Assembly: GCF_002556545.1 (NCBI RefSeq) | Contig: NZ_CP022685.1 | Location: 7,852,001 to 7,916,000, forward strand | Reading direction: 5' to 3' | Source of the DNA: Streptomyces formicae | GTDB taxonomy: Bacteria > Actinomycetota > Actinomycetes > Streptomycetales > Streptomycetaceae | Length of the DNA: 64,000 nt | Shown here: piece after piece, positions 49,198-58,089 of the stretch | Layout of the letters: each line of letters starts with the position of its first letter | Position numbering within the stretch: the first letter of the stretch is position 1 | Program-made: the position numbers and the translations under genes | Notes under the pieces: model-generated | Database searches by the model: none | What the model was told of the DNA's origin: nothing | Seen by the model: the letters and a program-made list of their open reading frames with translations, nothing else

Positions 49198-50225
49198 GGG
49201 CGGCGGTGCTGCGCGCGGGCCGCTTCGTCGAAGCCGAGGTCCCCGAGCCGCCGGCGCCGGGCCCGGGACAGGTCGTCGCCGAGACGCTGGCGACCGGCAT
49301 CTGCGGTTCGGACCTCTCGGCGGTCCGGCACACCGAGGACTTCCTCGCGGCCTGGCGGGACTCGGGTACGCAGGCGTTCCTCTTCGACCCCGAGCAGGAC
49401 CTGGTGATGGGCCACGAGCTGTGCGCGCGGGTGCTGAGCCCGGGGGAGTGGCAGGGCAAGGTCGTCGTCGGCCTGCCCTGGGCCCTCGACCCCTCGGGGA
49501 CCCTGCGCACCATCGGCTACTCGACGCGCTTCCCCGGTGGCTTCGGCGAGCGGATGACGCTCCAGGAGGCCGCCCTCGTCCCGGTCCCCGACCACGTGCC
49601 GCCGCGCGTCGCGGCCCTCACGGAGCCGCTCGCCGTCGGCTTCGGCAACGTCGCCCGCGCGGCGCAGGCCCCCGGCACGGGCGCCCTGGTCATCGGAGCG
49701 GGCCCCATCGGCCTCGGCGCCACGGCGGCGCTCGTCGAGCGGGGCGTCGCCCCCGTCGTCGTATCGGAGCCCTCCCCGCGCCGCAGGGCGCTGGCAGCGC
49801 GCTTCGGGGCGCACACGGTGGTGGACCCGGCGCTGCGCGACCCCTTCGACGTCTGGCGCGCGGCGCGTGGATCCGGCCAGTCACTCACCGTGTACGAGTG
49901 CTCGGGCAGGCCGGGCATGCTGAACACGGTCCTGCACCGCGCCCCGCGCTCCACCCACGTCCTGCTGATCGGCGCCTGCATGACGGAGGACGTCTTCCGC
50001 CCCGCCGTGGGCATCTGCAAGGACATCACGGTGACCATGTGCATGGAGTACCCGCCGCAGGAGTTCGCCCGCACGCTGGAGCGGATCGCGGACGGCAGGG
50101 TGGACGCGGCGGCGCTGATCACGGGTGAGGTGGGCTTCGGGGAGGTCGGGGCGGCGATGGAGACCCTGACCCACCCGGACGACCACGTGAAGGTACTGGT
50201 GGTTGATAGCCCGTCCGGCGTTTGA
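49194..50225 (+). CDS. Zinc-type (MDR) alcohol dehydrogenase family protein
   Basis: 343 aa. MDR fold: zinc-site residues GICGSDL and GHELCARV, and the nucleotide-binding GAGPIGLGATAALVERG. The usual structural-zinc Cys loop is absent, so it may lack the second zinc. It is coupled to the monooxygenase gene by an ATGA overlap, so it probably oxidises an alcohol made by it or supplies a substrate. The last six codons (SPSGV) and stop are part of a Streptomyces-type intergenic repeat (50209-50240). Confidence 0.88.
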   Translation: MRAAVLRAGRFVEAEVPEPPAPGPGQVVAETLATGICGSDLSAVRHTEDFLAAWRDSGTQAFLFDPEQDLVMGHELCARVLSPGEWQGKVVVGLPWALDPSGTLRTIGYSTRFPGGFGERMTLQEAALVPVPDHVPPRVAALTEPLAVGFGNVARAAQAPGTGALVIGAGPIGLGATAALVERGVAPVVVSEPSPRRRALAARFGAHTVVDPALRDPFDVWRAARGSGQSLTVYECSGRPGMLNTVLHRAPRSTHVLLIGACMTEDVFRPAVGICKDITVTMCMEYPPQEFARTLERIADGRVDAAALITGEVGFGEVGAAMETLTHPDDHVKVLVVDSPSGV

Positions 50226-50240
50226 GGACGAGCCCGCAGG
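50209..50240. repeat. Streptomyces intergenic repeat (REP-like)
   Basis: AGCCCGTCCGGCGTTTGAGGACGAGCCCGC matches a short repeat I recall as common between Streptomyces genes. Its first bases encode the C-terminal residues and stop of the dehydrogenase. Confidence 0.65.
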
Positions 50241-50259
50241 GCGACAGACGCAAGCAAAG

Positions 50260-50287
50260 GGGGCCCGGACCATACGGTCCGGGCCCC
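50260..50287. terminator. 12-bp-stem hairpin between convergent genes
   Basis: GGGGCCCGGACC (50260-50271) and its exact complement (50276-50287) with a four-base loop lie between the dehydrogenase stop and the end of pssA, suiting both directions. Confidence 0.85.
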
Positions 50288-50308
50288 ACAAGCACTGCCA
50301 AAGCGCCG

Positions 50309-51163
50309 CTACGGCAACTGCGCCGCCCGCGCCTCACGCCGGTTGTCGCGGAAGTTGTTCAACCGTCGAGCCGTGGCGAAGAGGGGGATCACCGCGCCGA
50401 GGACGACCTGGAGCGCGCAGCCCGTCTGCAGGAGAAGCTGGCCGCCGGGAGCGTCGAACGCCCAGGCCGCGAGCAGCCCCATGGCCGCGACGATCCACGA
50501 GAGCATGGCCACCGCGAGGGGACCGCGCGGCTTCGGGTACTCGACGCGGCTGACCATGAGCCAGGCCGTGCCGATGATCGCCAGGAGCGTCGCCACGAAG
50601 GGCAGCTCCAGGAGCACGATCGAGACGACCGTGAGCGCGCCGAACGGCGATGGCATGCCCTGGAAGGTGCCGTCCTTCACGGTCACGCACGAGAACCGCG
50701 CAAGCCGCAGCACCACCGCCAACAGCACGACGATCGCGCCGACCGCCGCCACCCGCTGGTGCGCGTCGTCGGCGACCATGCCGTAGACGAGGACGAAGTA
50801 CGCGGGCGCCAGACCGAAGCTGATCAGGTCCGACAGGTTGTCGAGCTCGGCGCCCATCGGCGAGGACCGCAGCTTGCGCGCCACGAGGCCGTCGAACAGG
50901 TCGAAGACGGCCGCGCAGAGCATCAGGATCACGGCGGTCGCGGCGGAGTGCCGCGCCATGCCGCTCTCGTTGCTGCCTTGCAGGTGCGGGATGAGGATGC
51001 CCGTGGTGGTGAAGTACACCGCCATGAACCCGCACGTGGCGTTACCGAGCGTGAGGGTGTCCGCTATTGAGAGGCGCAGCGAGAGAGGCATCTCCTCGTC
51101 GGCCTCGTCCTCCGCGGCCTCGGGCACCCAGCCCGCTTGTGTCTCAGGATCAACCACGGTCAA
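50309..51163 (-). CDS. pssA: CDP-diacylglycerol-serine O-phosphatidyltransferase
   Basis: 284-aa membrane enzyme that makes phosphatidylserine. The CDP-alcohol phosphotransferase signature is complete, DLFDGLVARKLRSSPMGAELD followed by NLSD (D-G-x2-A-R-x8-G-x3-D-x3-D), near residues 87-112. About seven hydrophobic segments follow. The start is a TTG at 51163; a GTG two codons later (51157) is an alternative. It overlaps the end of psd by 14 bases, so the two are one operon for phosphatidylethanolamine synthesis. Confidence 0.93.
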   Translation of the reverse strand: MTVVDPETQAGWVPEAAEDEADEEMPLSLRLSIADTLTLGNATCGFMAVYFTTTGILIPHLQGSNESGMARHSAATAVILMLCAAVFDLFDGLVARKLRSSPMGAELDNLSDLISFGLAPAYFVLVYGMVADDAHQRVAAVGAIVVLLAVVLRLARFSCVTVKDGTFQGMPSPFGALTVVSIVLLELPFVATLLAIIGTAWLMVSRVEYPKPRGPLAVAMLSWIVAAMGLLAAWAFDAPGGQLLLQTGCALQVVLGAVIPLFATARRLNNFRDNRREARAAQLP

Positions 51164-51806
51164 TGCGAGTCACCCCAGCCACGGTCTTCTGACCGACCTC
51201 GACGTCCACCTCGACACCCTCGGGGAGGTAGATGTCGACGCGGGAGCCGAAGCGGATCAGGCCGATCCGCTCGCCCTGCTCCACCTTCGACCCCTGCGGC
51301 ACGTAAGGCACGATGCGCCGCGCGACCGCGCCCGCGATCTGGATCATCTCGATGTCACCGAGCTCGGTGTCGAAGTGCCAGACAACGCGCTCGTTGTTCT
51401 CGCTCTCCTTGTTGAACGCCGGGACGAACCCGCCGGGGATGTGCTCCACGGACGTCACCGTGCCCGCGAGGGGCGCGCGGTTGACGTGGACGTTCAGCGG
51501 GCTCATGAAGATGGCGACGCGGGTGCGCCCGTCCTTCCACGGCATGATGCTCTGCACCACGCCGTCGGCGGGAGAGATGACCCGGCCCTGAGCGATCTCG
51601 CGCTCGGGGTCGCGGAAGAACCACAGCATGCCCGCCGCCAGCGCGGTGGCGGGTACGGCGACGGCCGCGGCGCCCTTGGAGCGGCGCGCGCGGGCGAGGC
51701 TGAGTGCCGCGGTGGCGACGGTCGGCAGGAGCCACGGCGATGCTCCGCGAGCAAGGCGTCCCTGAAGAATGCCGTCGCGTGGTGCAGAGGTTTGGCTGTG
51801 GGGCAT
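51150..51806 (-). CDS. psd: Phosphatidylserine decarboxylase
   Basis: 218 aa. Short, archaeal/actinobacterial-type enzyme that converts phosphatidylserine to phosphatidylethanolamine. It self-cleaves between Gly187 and Ser188 in LIRFGSRVDIY to form the pyruvoyl group. Other markers are FFRDPEREI and MSPLNVHVNR. One N-terminal hydrophobic segment (about 24-62). ATG 51806 has GAAGG seven bases upstream. Coupled to pssA by a 14-base overlap. Confidence 0.93.
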   Translation of the reverse strand: MPHSQTSAPRDGILQGRLARGASPWLLPTVATAALSLARARRSKGAAAVAVPATALAAGMLWFFRDPEREIAQGRVISPADGVVQSIMPWKDGRTRVAIFMSPLNVHVNRAPLAGTVTSVEHIPGGFVPAFNKESENNERVVWHFDTELGDIEMIQIAGAVARRIVPYVPQGSKVEQGERIGLIRFGSRVDIYLPEGVEVDVEVGQKTVAGVTRIDRG

Positions 51807-51944
51807 GGATGACCTTCGTAGCGGATGATGCCGCGCAGTGAATGGGGGACGGCGGCTTTCTCCGGATGCTATCGGTTGCGAGGCACAACTGGGCAAGCCA
51901 GGAAGCCGAGTCGACGGCTGAAGAGTGTTGACAGGGTGTGATCT

Positions 51945-51958
51945 TCTTCGCGAAGAAA
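51945..51958. promoter_or_regulatory. 14-bp perfect palindrome
   Basis: TTCTTCGCGAAGAA lies between the start of psd and the end of the acyl-CoA dehydrogenase gene, 19 bases past the latter's stop. Weak stem for a terminator, so it may be a protein site or part of the terminator of the ethylmalonyl operon. Confidence 0.4.
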
Positions 51959-51976
51959 ACCCCTCAAACCGGGCAT

Positions 51977-53182
51977 CTAGCCCTGGAATCGATACTCTTC
52001 GAGCAGTCGACGACCAATGATCATTTTCTGGATCTCGGCGGTACCTTCACCGATCAACAGCATCGGAGCCTCCCTGTAGAGGCGCTCGATCTCGTACTCC
52101 TTCGAGAAGCCGTAACCGCCGTGAATCCTGAACGCGTCCTCCACGACTTCCTTGCAGTACTCGGAGGCGAGGTACTTCGCCATCCCCGCTTCGAGGTCGT
52201 TTCGCTCCCCGGAGTCCTTTTTGCGTGCTGCATTGACCATCATCGCATGGGCGGCCTCGACCTTGGTAGCCATCTCGGCCAGCTTGAACTGAATCGCCTG
52301 GTGCTGGGCGATCGCCTTGCCGAAAGTGTGACGTTGCTGGGCATAAGAGACACCGAGCTCAAATGCACGCTGAGCGACACCGCAACCACGCGCCGCCACA
52401 TTGACGCGGCCGACTTCGACGCCGTCCATCATTTGGTAAAACCCTCGGCCCGTGGTCCCGCCGAGCACGCGATTGGCCGGAATACGTAGCCCGTCCATGA
52501 TGAGTTCGGTCGTGTCGACGCCCTTGTAACCCATCTTGTCGATCTTGCCGGGGATGGTGAGGCCTGGTCGGACCTCTCCGAAACCGGGCTCCTTCTCGAC
52601 AAGGAACGTGGTCATCGACTTGTGGGGCGCCGTGCCCTCGGGGTGTCCTTCGTCACTTCGGCACAGGACGGCCACCAAAGTGGATGTGCCGCCGTTCGTC
52701 AACCACATCTTCTGGCCGTTGAGGACGTACTCGTCCCCGTCCTTGACGCCCTTCGATGTGATCGCCGACACATCGGAGCCGAGTCCCGGCTCCGACATGG
52801 AGAACGCGCCGCGCACCTCGCCCGCCGCCATGCGCGGCAGGAACGTCTCCTTCTGCTCCTGCGTGCCGTGCTGCTTGAGCATGTAGGCCACGATGAAGTG
52901 GGTGTTGATGATGCCGGAGACCGACATCCAGCCGCGCGCTATCTCCTCCACGCACAGGGCGTAGGTGAGCAGCGACTCGCCCAGGCCGCCGTACTCCTCA
53001 GGGATCATGAGCCCGAACAGGCCCAACTCCTTGAGACCGTCCACGATCTGCTGCGGGTACTCGTCACGGTGCTCGAGATCGGTCGCGACAGGGATGATCT
53101 CCTTGTCGACGAAGTCCCGGACCGTGGACAGGATCTCCTGCTGGATGTCGGTGAGACCTGCGGTCTGCGCGAGTCGGCTCAT
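51977..53182 (-). CDS. Acyl-CoA dehydrogenase, probable methylsuccinyl-CoA dehydrogenase
   Basis: 401 aa. FAD-dependent dehydrogenase: SMSEPGLGSDVSAI, MWLTNGGTST, QHQAIQFKLAEMATKVEAA, RIHGGYGFSKEYEIERLYREA and the terminal LIGEGTAEIQ. Its position as last gene of the ethylmalonyl-CoA locus (mutase, lyase and hydratase upstream) points to methylsuccinyl-CoA oxidation to mesaconyl-CoA. ATG 53182 is two bases after the hydratase stop. The catalytic base could not be placed with certainty. Confidence 0.85.
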   Translation of the reverse strand: MSRLAQTAGLTDIQQEILSTVRDFVDKEIIPVATDLEHRDEYPQQIVDGLKELGLFGLMIPEEYGGLGESLLTYALCVEEIARGWMSVSGIINTHFIVAYMLKQHGTQEQKETFLPRMAAGEVRGAFSMSEPGLGSDVSAITSKGVKDGDEYVLNGQKMWLTNGGTSTLVAVLCRSDEGHPEGTAPHKSMTTFLVEKEPGFGEVRPGLTIPGKIDKMGYKGVDTTELIMDGLRIPANRVLGGTTGRGFYQMMDGVEVGRVNVAARGCGVAQRAFELGVSYAQQRHTFGKAIAQHQAIQFKLAEMATKVEAAHAMMVNAARKKDSGERNDLEAGMAKYLASEYCKEVVEDAFRIHGGYGFSKEYEIERLYREAPMLLIGEGTAEIQKMIIGRRLLEEYRFQG

Positions 53183-53184
53183 GG

Positions 53185-53712
53185 CTACTTCTTCTCCGTG
53201 CTCGTCGAAGGGGCGTTGAGCTCCGGGCGGCCGGGCTGTTCGCCGCCGCGCTCCTTGATGTACGTCTCGGTGGGCACCATCACCTTGCGGCGGAACACGC
53301 AGACCAGGGTGCCGTCCTGCTTGTAGCCCTTCGTCTCCACGTGGACGATGCCCCGGTCGCTCTTCGACTTCGAAGGCGTCTTGTCCAGGACGGTCGTCTC
53401 GCCGTAGATCGTGTCGCCGTGGAAGGTCGGCGCCACGTGCTTGAGCGACTCGACCTCCAGGTTGGCGATGGCCTTTCCGGAGACGTCGGGGACGGACATG
53501 CCGAGCAGCAGCGAGTAGATGTAGTTGCCCACGACGACGTTCTTCCCGAAGTCCGTCGTCTTCTCCGCATAGTTGTTGTCCATGTGGAGCGGGTGGTGGT
53601 TCATGGTGAGCAGACAGAAGAGGTGGTCGTCGTACTCGGTGACCGTCTTTCCCGGCCAGTGCTTGTAGACGTCCCCGACGGTGAACTCTTCGTAGGTGCG
53701 GCCGAACTGCAT
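53185..53712 (-). CDS. MaoC-family dehydratase, probable mesaconyl-CoA hydratase
   Basis: 175 aa. Hot-dog-fold MaoC family: GRTYEEFTVGDVYKHWPGKTV, DHLFCLLTMNHHPLHMDNNYA with the catalytic-type Asp/His context, and YSLLLGMSVPDVSGKAIANLE. Encoded between the lyase and the acyl-CoA dehydrogenase, so it probably converts mesaconyl-CoA to beta-methylmalyl-CoA. Gaps to both neighbours are 2-6 bases, consistent with a single operon. The C-terminal 20 residues are Arg/Gly-rich and variable. Confidence 0.88.
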   Translation of the reverse strand: MQFGRTYEEFTVGDVYKHWPGKTVTEYDDHLFCLLTMNHHPLHMDNNYAEKTTDFGKNVVVGNYIYSLLLGMSVPDVSGKAIANLEVESLKHVAPTFHGDTIYGETTVLDKTPSKSKSDRGIVHVETKGYKQDGTLVCVFRRKVMVPTETYIKERGGEQPGRPELNAPSTSTEKK

Positions 53713-53718
53713 GATGTC

Positions 53719-54684
53719 TTACGCCTCCGGAGCCTCGAACGTGGACGTGCGCTCCATGCCCGCCGCACGGCCCTTGCCGGAGATGACGAGCGCCATCTTC
53801 CGGCTCGCCTCGTCGATCATCTCGTCGCCGAGCATCGCCGAGCCCTTCTTGCCGCCCGCCTCGGACGTGTAGTACTCGTACGCGTCCAGGATCAGCTCGG
53901 CGTGGTCGAAGTCCTCCTGCGAGGGCGAGAAGACCTCGTTGGCCGCCTCGACCTGGCCGGGGTGCAGGACCCACTTGCCGTCGAAGCCGAGGGCCGCGGC
54001 GCGGTTCGCGACCTCGCGGTAGCCGTCGACGTTCTTGATCTGGAGGTAGGGGCCGTCGATCGCCTGGAGGTTGTTGGCGCGGGCGGCCATCAGGATCTTC
54101 ATCAGGATGAAGTGGTAGGCGTCGGCCGGGTAGCCGGGCGGCTGCTCGCCGACGACGAGGGACTTCATGTTGATCGACGCCATGAAGTCGGCCGGGCCGA
54201 AGATGATCGTCTCGACGCGCTGGGACGCCTCGGCGATCGCGTTGACGTTGTTGAGGCCCTGGGCGTTCTCGATCTGCGCCTCGATGCCGATCTTGCCGAC
54301 CTCGAAGCCCATGGTCTTCTCGATCTGGGTGAGCAGCAGGTCGAGCGCGACGACCTGGTCGGCCGTCTGCACCTTCGGCAGCATGATGCAGTCGAGGTTC
54401 TGGCCCGCGCCCTCGACGACCGTGACGACGTCGCGGTACGTCCACTCGGTGGTCCAGTCGTTGACGCGCACCACCCGCGTCTTGCCCGTCCAGTCGCCCT
54501 CGTTGAGGAACTTCACGATGGTGTGCCGGGCCTCGGGCTTGGCGAGCGGCGCGCAGGCGTCCTCCAGGTCCAGGAAGACCTGGTCGGCGGGGAGGCCCTG
54601 GGCCTTCTCCAGGAAGCGCGGATTCGAGCCCGGTACCGCGAGGCAGGAGCGACGCGGGCGAAGGCGGTTGATGGGCGCGGTCAT
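53719..54684 (-). CDS. HpcH/HpaI (CitE-like) lyase, probable beta-methylmalyl-CoA lyase
   Basis: 321 aa. TIM-barrel of the CitE family: RRSCLAVPGSNPRFLEKA, VFLDLEDACAPLAKPEAR, IMLPKVQTADQV, AQIENAQGLNNVNAIAEAS and KWVLHPGQVEAANEVFSP. It cleaves beta-methylmalyl-CoA to glyoxylate and propionyl-CoA in the ethylmalonyl-CoA pathway. Its start overlaps the mutase stop by four bases (ATGA). Confidence 0.9.
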   Translation of the reverse strand: MTAPINRLRPRRSCLAVPGSNPRFLEKAQGLPADQVFLDLEDACAPLAKPEARHTIVKFLNEGDWTGKTRVVRVNDWTTEWTYRDVVTVVEGAGQNLDCIMLPKVQTADQVVALDLLLTQIEKTMGFEVGKIGIEAQIENAQGLNNVNAIAEASQRVETIIFGPADFMASINMKSLVVGEQPPGYPADAYHFILMKILMAARANNLQAIDGPYLQIKNVDGYREVANRAAALGFDGKWVLHPGQVEAANEVFSPSQEDFDHAELILDAYEYYTSEAGGKKGSAMLGDEMIDEASRKMALVISGKGRAAGMERTSTFEAPEA

Positions 54685-56729
54685 GCGGGGACCTCCAGAG
54701 GGTCGAGCTTGTTCGCTTTCCGGATCTCGTCGACGATACGACCGATGATCTCCGTGATGCCGAAGTCCTTGGGCGTGAACACGGCGGCCACGCCCGCACG
54801 CTTCAGGTCTTCGGCGTCGGCGTTGGGGATGATGCCACCGACGATGACGGGGACGTCGGTGGCGCCCGCCTCGCGCATCCTGACGAGGACGTCGGGCACC
54901 AGCTCGGCGTGTGATCCGGAGAGGATCGACAGGCCGACGCAGTGCACGTCCTCGGCGAGCGCGGCGGACACGATCTGTTCCGGGGTGAGCCGGATGCCCT
55001 GGTAGACCACCTCGAACCCGGCGTCGCGGGCGCGCACGGCGATCTGTTCGGCGCCGTTGGAGTGGCCGTCCAGGCCCGGCTTGCCGACCAGGAGGCGGAG
55101 CTTGCCGCCGAGTTCCTCACCGGTCAGGGCGACCTTGCGCCGGACCTCGGCCATCGGCGTGCCCTCCTCGGCGGCCACCGCGACCGGCGCCGAGGAGACG
55201 CCGGTGGGGGCGCGGAACTCGCCGAACACCTCGCGCAGGGCCTCGGACCACTCGCCGGTCGTGACCCCGGCGCGGGCGCACTCCAGGGTGGCCTCCATGA
55301 GGTTCTCCGTACCGGCGGCCGCCTCCTTGAGGCGGTCGAGGGCCTGCTGGGTGGTCGGGAAGTGGTACGGGTCGCCCATGCCCTGGCGGTCCGATGACTC
55401 CTGACGCGTGGTGCGCCAGTCGCCGATGGCCCGCACGACCTTCGCCTCGACGGCGTGGTCCACCGTCATGATCGCGGCGTCCAGGTCGGCGGTGAGCGGG
55501 TTGGGCTCGGTCGACTCGTACACGTTCACGCCCACGATCTTCTCGTGGCCCGCCTCGATCCTGGCCCTGCGCTCGGCGTGCGAGGAGACGAGCTGGGACT
55601 TGAGGTAACCGGACTCGACGGCGGCCATCGCGCCGCCCATCTCCTGGATCCGGTCCATCTCGGTGAGCGAGTCGGTGACCAGCTCGTCGACCTTCTTCTC
55701 GATGACGTGCGAGCCCGCGAAGATGTCCTCGTACTCCAGCAGGTCGCTCTCGTGCGCGAGGACCTGCTGGATGCGCAGGGACCACTGCTGGTCCCAGGGG
55801 CGGGGGAGCCCCAACGCCTCGTTCCAGGCCGGGAGTTGCACGGCACGCGCGCGTGCGTCCTTGGAGAGCGTGACGGCCAGCATTTCGAGCACGATGCGCT
55901 GGACGTTGTTCTCCGGCTGGGCCTCGGTCAGGCCGAGGGAGTTGACCTGCACGCCGTAGCGGAACCGGCGCTGCTTCGGGTTCTCGATGCCGTACCGCTC
56001 GCGCGTGATCTGGTCCCAGATCCGCCCGAACGCCCGCATCTTGCACATCTCCTCGATGAAGCGGACACCCGCGTTCACGAAGAAGGAGATGCGGGCCACG
56101 ACGTCCCCGAACTTCTCCTCGGGGACCTGCCCTGAGTCGCGTACGGCATCGAGAACCGCGACGGCGGTGGACATCGCGTACGCGATCTCCTGGACCGGTG
56201 TGGCCCCCGCCTCCTGGAGGTGGTAGCTGCAGATGTTGATCGGGTTCCACTTGGGGATGTGGGCCACCGTGTACGTGATCATGTCGGTGGTCAGGCGCAG
56301 GGAGGGCCCCGGCGGGAAGACGTGCGTCCCGCGCGAGAGGTACTCCTTGACGATGTCGTTCTGCGTCGTCCCCTGGAGCTGGGTGATGTCCGCGCCCTGC
56401 TCCTCCGCGACCACCTGGTAGAGCGCCAGAAGCCACATGGCGGTGGCGTTGATCGTCATCGAGGTGTTCATCCGGTCCAGGGGGATGTCCTGGAACAGCC
56501 GCCGCATGTCACCGAGGTGCGAGACCGGGACGCCGACCCGGCCGACCTCGCCGCGGGCGAGGATGTGGTCGGGGTCGTAGCCGGTCTGCGTGGGCAGGTC
56601 GAACGCGACCGAGAGGCCCGTCTGCCCCTTGGCGAGGTTGCGCCGGTACAGCTCGTTGGACGCCTCCGCCGTGGAGTGACCGGCGTACGTCCGCATGAGC
56701 CACGGCCGATCCTTCTGACGCTCTGTCAT
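54681..56729 (-). CDS. B12-dependent acyl-CoA mutase, probable ethylmalonyl-CoA mutase
   Basis: 682 aa. N-terminal TIM barrel (YAGHSTAEASNELYRRNLAKGQTGLS, LPTQTGYDPDH, NTSMTINATAMW) and a C-terminal B12-binding domain with GLDGHSNGAEQIAV (D-x-H-x-x-G) and GLSILSGSHAEL. One-protein mutases of this size with a ccr neighbour are ethylmalonyl-CoA mutases of the MeaA type; methylmalonyl-CoA mutases usually have a second subunit. Starts 22 bases after the ccr stop. Feeds the lyase and dehydrogenase downstream. Confidence 0.9.
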   Translation of the reverse strand: MTERQKDRPWLMRTYAGHSTAEASNELYRRNLAKGQTGLSVAFDLPTQTGYDPDHILARGEVGRVGVPVSHLGDMRRLFQDIPLDRMNTSMTINATAMWLLALYQVVAEEQGADITQLQGTTQNDIVKEYLSRGTHVFPPGPSLRLTTDMITYTVAHIPKWNPINICSYHLQEAGATPVQEIAYAMSTAVAVLDAVRDSGQVPEEKFGDVVARISFFVNAGVRFIEEMCKMRAFGRIWDQITRERYGIENPKQRRFRYGVQVNSLGLTEAQPENNVQRIVLEMLAVTLSKDARARAVQLPAWNEALGLPRPWDQQWSLRIQQVLAHESDLLEYEDIFAGSHVIEKKVDELVTDSLTEMDRIQEMGGAMAAVESGYLKSQLVSSHAERRARIEAGHEKIVGVNVYESTEPNPLTADLDAAIMTVDHAVEAKVVRAIGDWRTTRQESSDRQGMGDPYHFPTTQQALDRLKEAAAGTENLMEATLECARAGVTTGEWSEALREVFGEFRAPTGVSSAPVAVAAEEGTPMAEVRRKVALTGEELGGKLRLLVGKPGLDGHSNGAEQIAVRARDAGFEVVYQGIRLTPEQIVSAALAEDVHCVGLSILSGSHAELVPDVLVRMREAGATDVPVIVGGIIPNADAEDLKRAGVAAVFTPKDFGITEIIGRIVDEIRKANKLDPLEVPA

Positions 56730-56751
56730 GTTCCGCTGCTCCTCGCTCGGT

Positions 56752-58089
56752 TCAGACGTTGCGGAAACGGTTGATGGCGTCGATGTGCTGGGCCCGCTTC
56801 TCCGGGTCGCGCACGCCCAGGCCCTCCTCGGGCGCGAGCGCGAGGACGCCGACCTTGCCCTGGTGGGCGTTGCGGTGGACGTCGTGGGCCGCCTGCCCCG
56901 TCTCTTCGAGCGAGTAGACCTTGGAGAGGGTGGGGTGGATCTTGCCCTTGGCGATCAGGCGGTTGGCCTCCCACGCCTCGCGGTAGTTGGCGAAGTGGGA
57001 GCCGATGATGCGCTTGAGGGACATCCACAGGTAGCGGTTGTCGTACTCGTGCATGTAGCCCGAAGTGGAGGCGCAGGTGGTGATGGTGCCGCCCTTGCGG
57101 GTGACGTAGACGCTGGCGCCGAAGGTCTCGCGGCCCGGGTGCTCGAAGACGATGTCGATGTCCTCGCCGCCGGTGAACTCGCGGATGCGCTTGCCGAAGC
57201 GCTTCCACTCCTTCGGGTCCTGGGTGCGCTCGTCCTTCCAGAACCGGTAGCCCTCGGCGCTGCGGTCGATGATCGCCTCGGCGCCCATCGCCCGGCAGAT
57301 GTCCGCCTTCTGCTGGCTGGAGACGACACAGATCGGGTTGGCGCCGCCCGCGAGCGCGAACTGCGTGGCGTAGGAGCCGAGTCCACCGCTCGCGCCCCAG
57401 ATCAGGACGTTGTCGCCCTGCTTCATCCCCGCGCCGTTGCGCGACACGAGCTGGCGGTACGCGGTGGAGTTGACCAGGCCGGGAGCGGCGGCCTCCTCCC
57501 AGCTGAGGTGGTTCGGCTTGGGCATCAGCTGGTTGGACTTGACGAGCGCGATCTCGGCGAGGCCGCCGAAGTTCGTCTCGAAGCCCCAGATGCGCTGCTC
57601 GGGGTCGAGCATCGTGTCGTTGTGGCCGTCGCTGGACTCCAACTCGACGCTCAGGCAGTGCGCGACGACCTCGTCGCCCGGGTTCCAGGCGTTCACGCCG
57701 GGGCCGGTGCGCAGGACGACGCCCGCGAGGTCGGAGCCGATGACGTGGTACGGCAGGTCGTGGCGCTTGGTGAGCTCGCTGACCCTGCCGTAGCGCTCCA
57801 GGAAGCCGAAGGTCGACAGCGGCTCGAAGATCGAGGTCCACACGGAGTTGTAGTTGACCGAGGAGGCCATGACGGCCACCAGGGCCTCGCCCGGGCCGAG
57901 TTCGGGCACCGGCACGTCGTCCAGGTGGAGGGACTTGCGGGGGTCCTTGTCGCGGGTGTCCAGGCCCGCGAACATCTCCGCCTCGTCCTTGTGCACGGTG
58001 ATCGCGCGGTACGAGTCGGGCAGGGGGAGAGCGGCGAAGTCGGCAGACGTGGCGGTCTGCGACTGAATCGCGTCCAGGATTTCCTTCAC
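56752..58089 (-). CDS. ccr: Crotonyl-CoA carboxylase/reductase
   Basis: 445 aa. NADPH-dependent reductive carboxylase that makes ethylmalonyl-CoA from crotonyl-CoA. CO2-site residues of characterised Ccr enzymes are present: Asn in SSVNYNSVW, Phe-Glu in WGFETNFGG, and His in IIGSHFANY. Nucleotide motif IWGASGGLGSYATQFAL. GTG 58089 lies after GGAGGC. First gene of the ethylmalonyl operon. Supplies ethylmalonyl-CoA and, via the pathway, methylmalonyl-CoA for polyketides. Confidence 0.95.
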   Translation of the reverse strand: MKEILDAIQSQTATSADFAALPLPDSYRAITVHKDEAEMFAGLDTRDKDPRKSLHLDDVPVPELGPGEALVAVMASSVNYNSVWTSIFEPLSTFGFLERYGRVSELTKRHDLPYHVIGSDLAGVVLRTGPGVNAWNPGDEVVAHCLSVELESSDGHNDTMLDPEQRIWGFETNFGGLAEIALVKSNQLMPKPNHLSWEEAAAPGLVNSTAYRQLVSRNGAGMKQGDNVLIWGASGGLGSYATQFALAGGANPICVVSSQQKADICRAMGAEAIIDRSAEGYRFWKDERTQDPKEWKRFGKRIREFTGGEDIDIVFEHPGRETFGASVYVTRKGGTITTCASTSGYMHEYDNRYLWMSLKRIIGSHFANYREAWEANRLIAKGKIHPTLSKVYSLEETGQAAHDVHRNAHQGKVGVLALAPEEGLGVRDPEKRAQHIDAINRFRNV

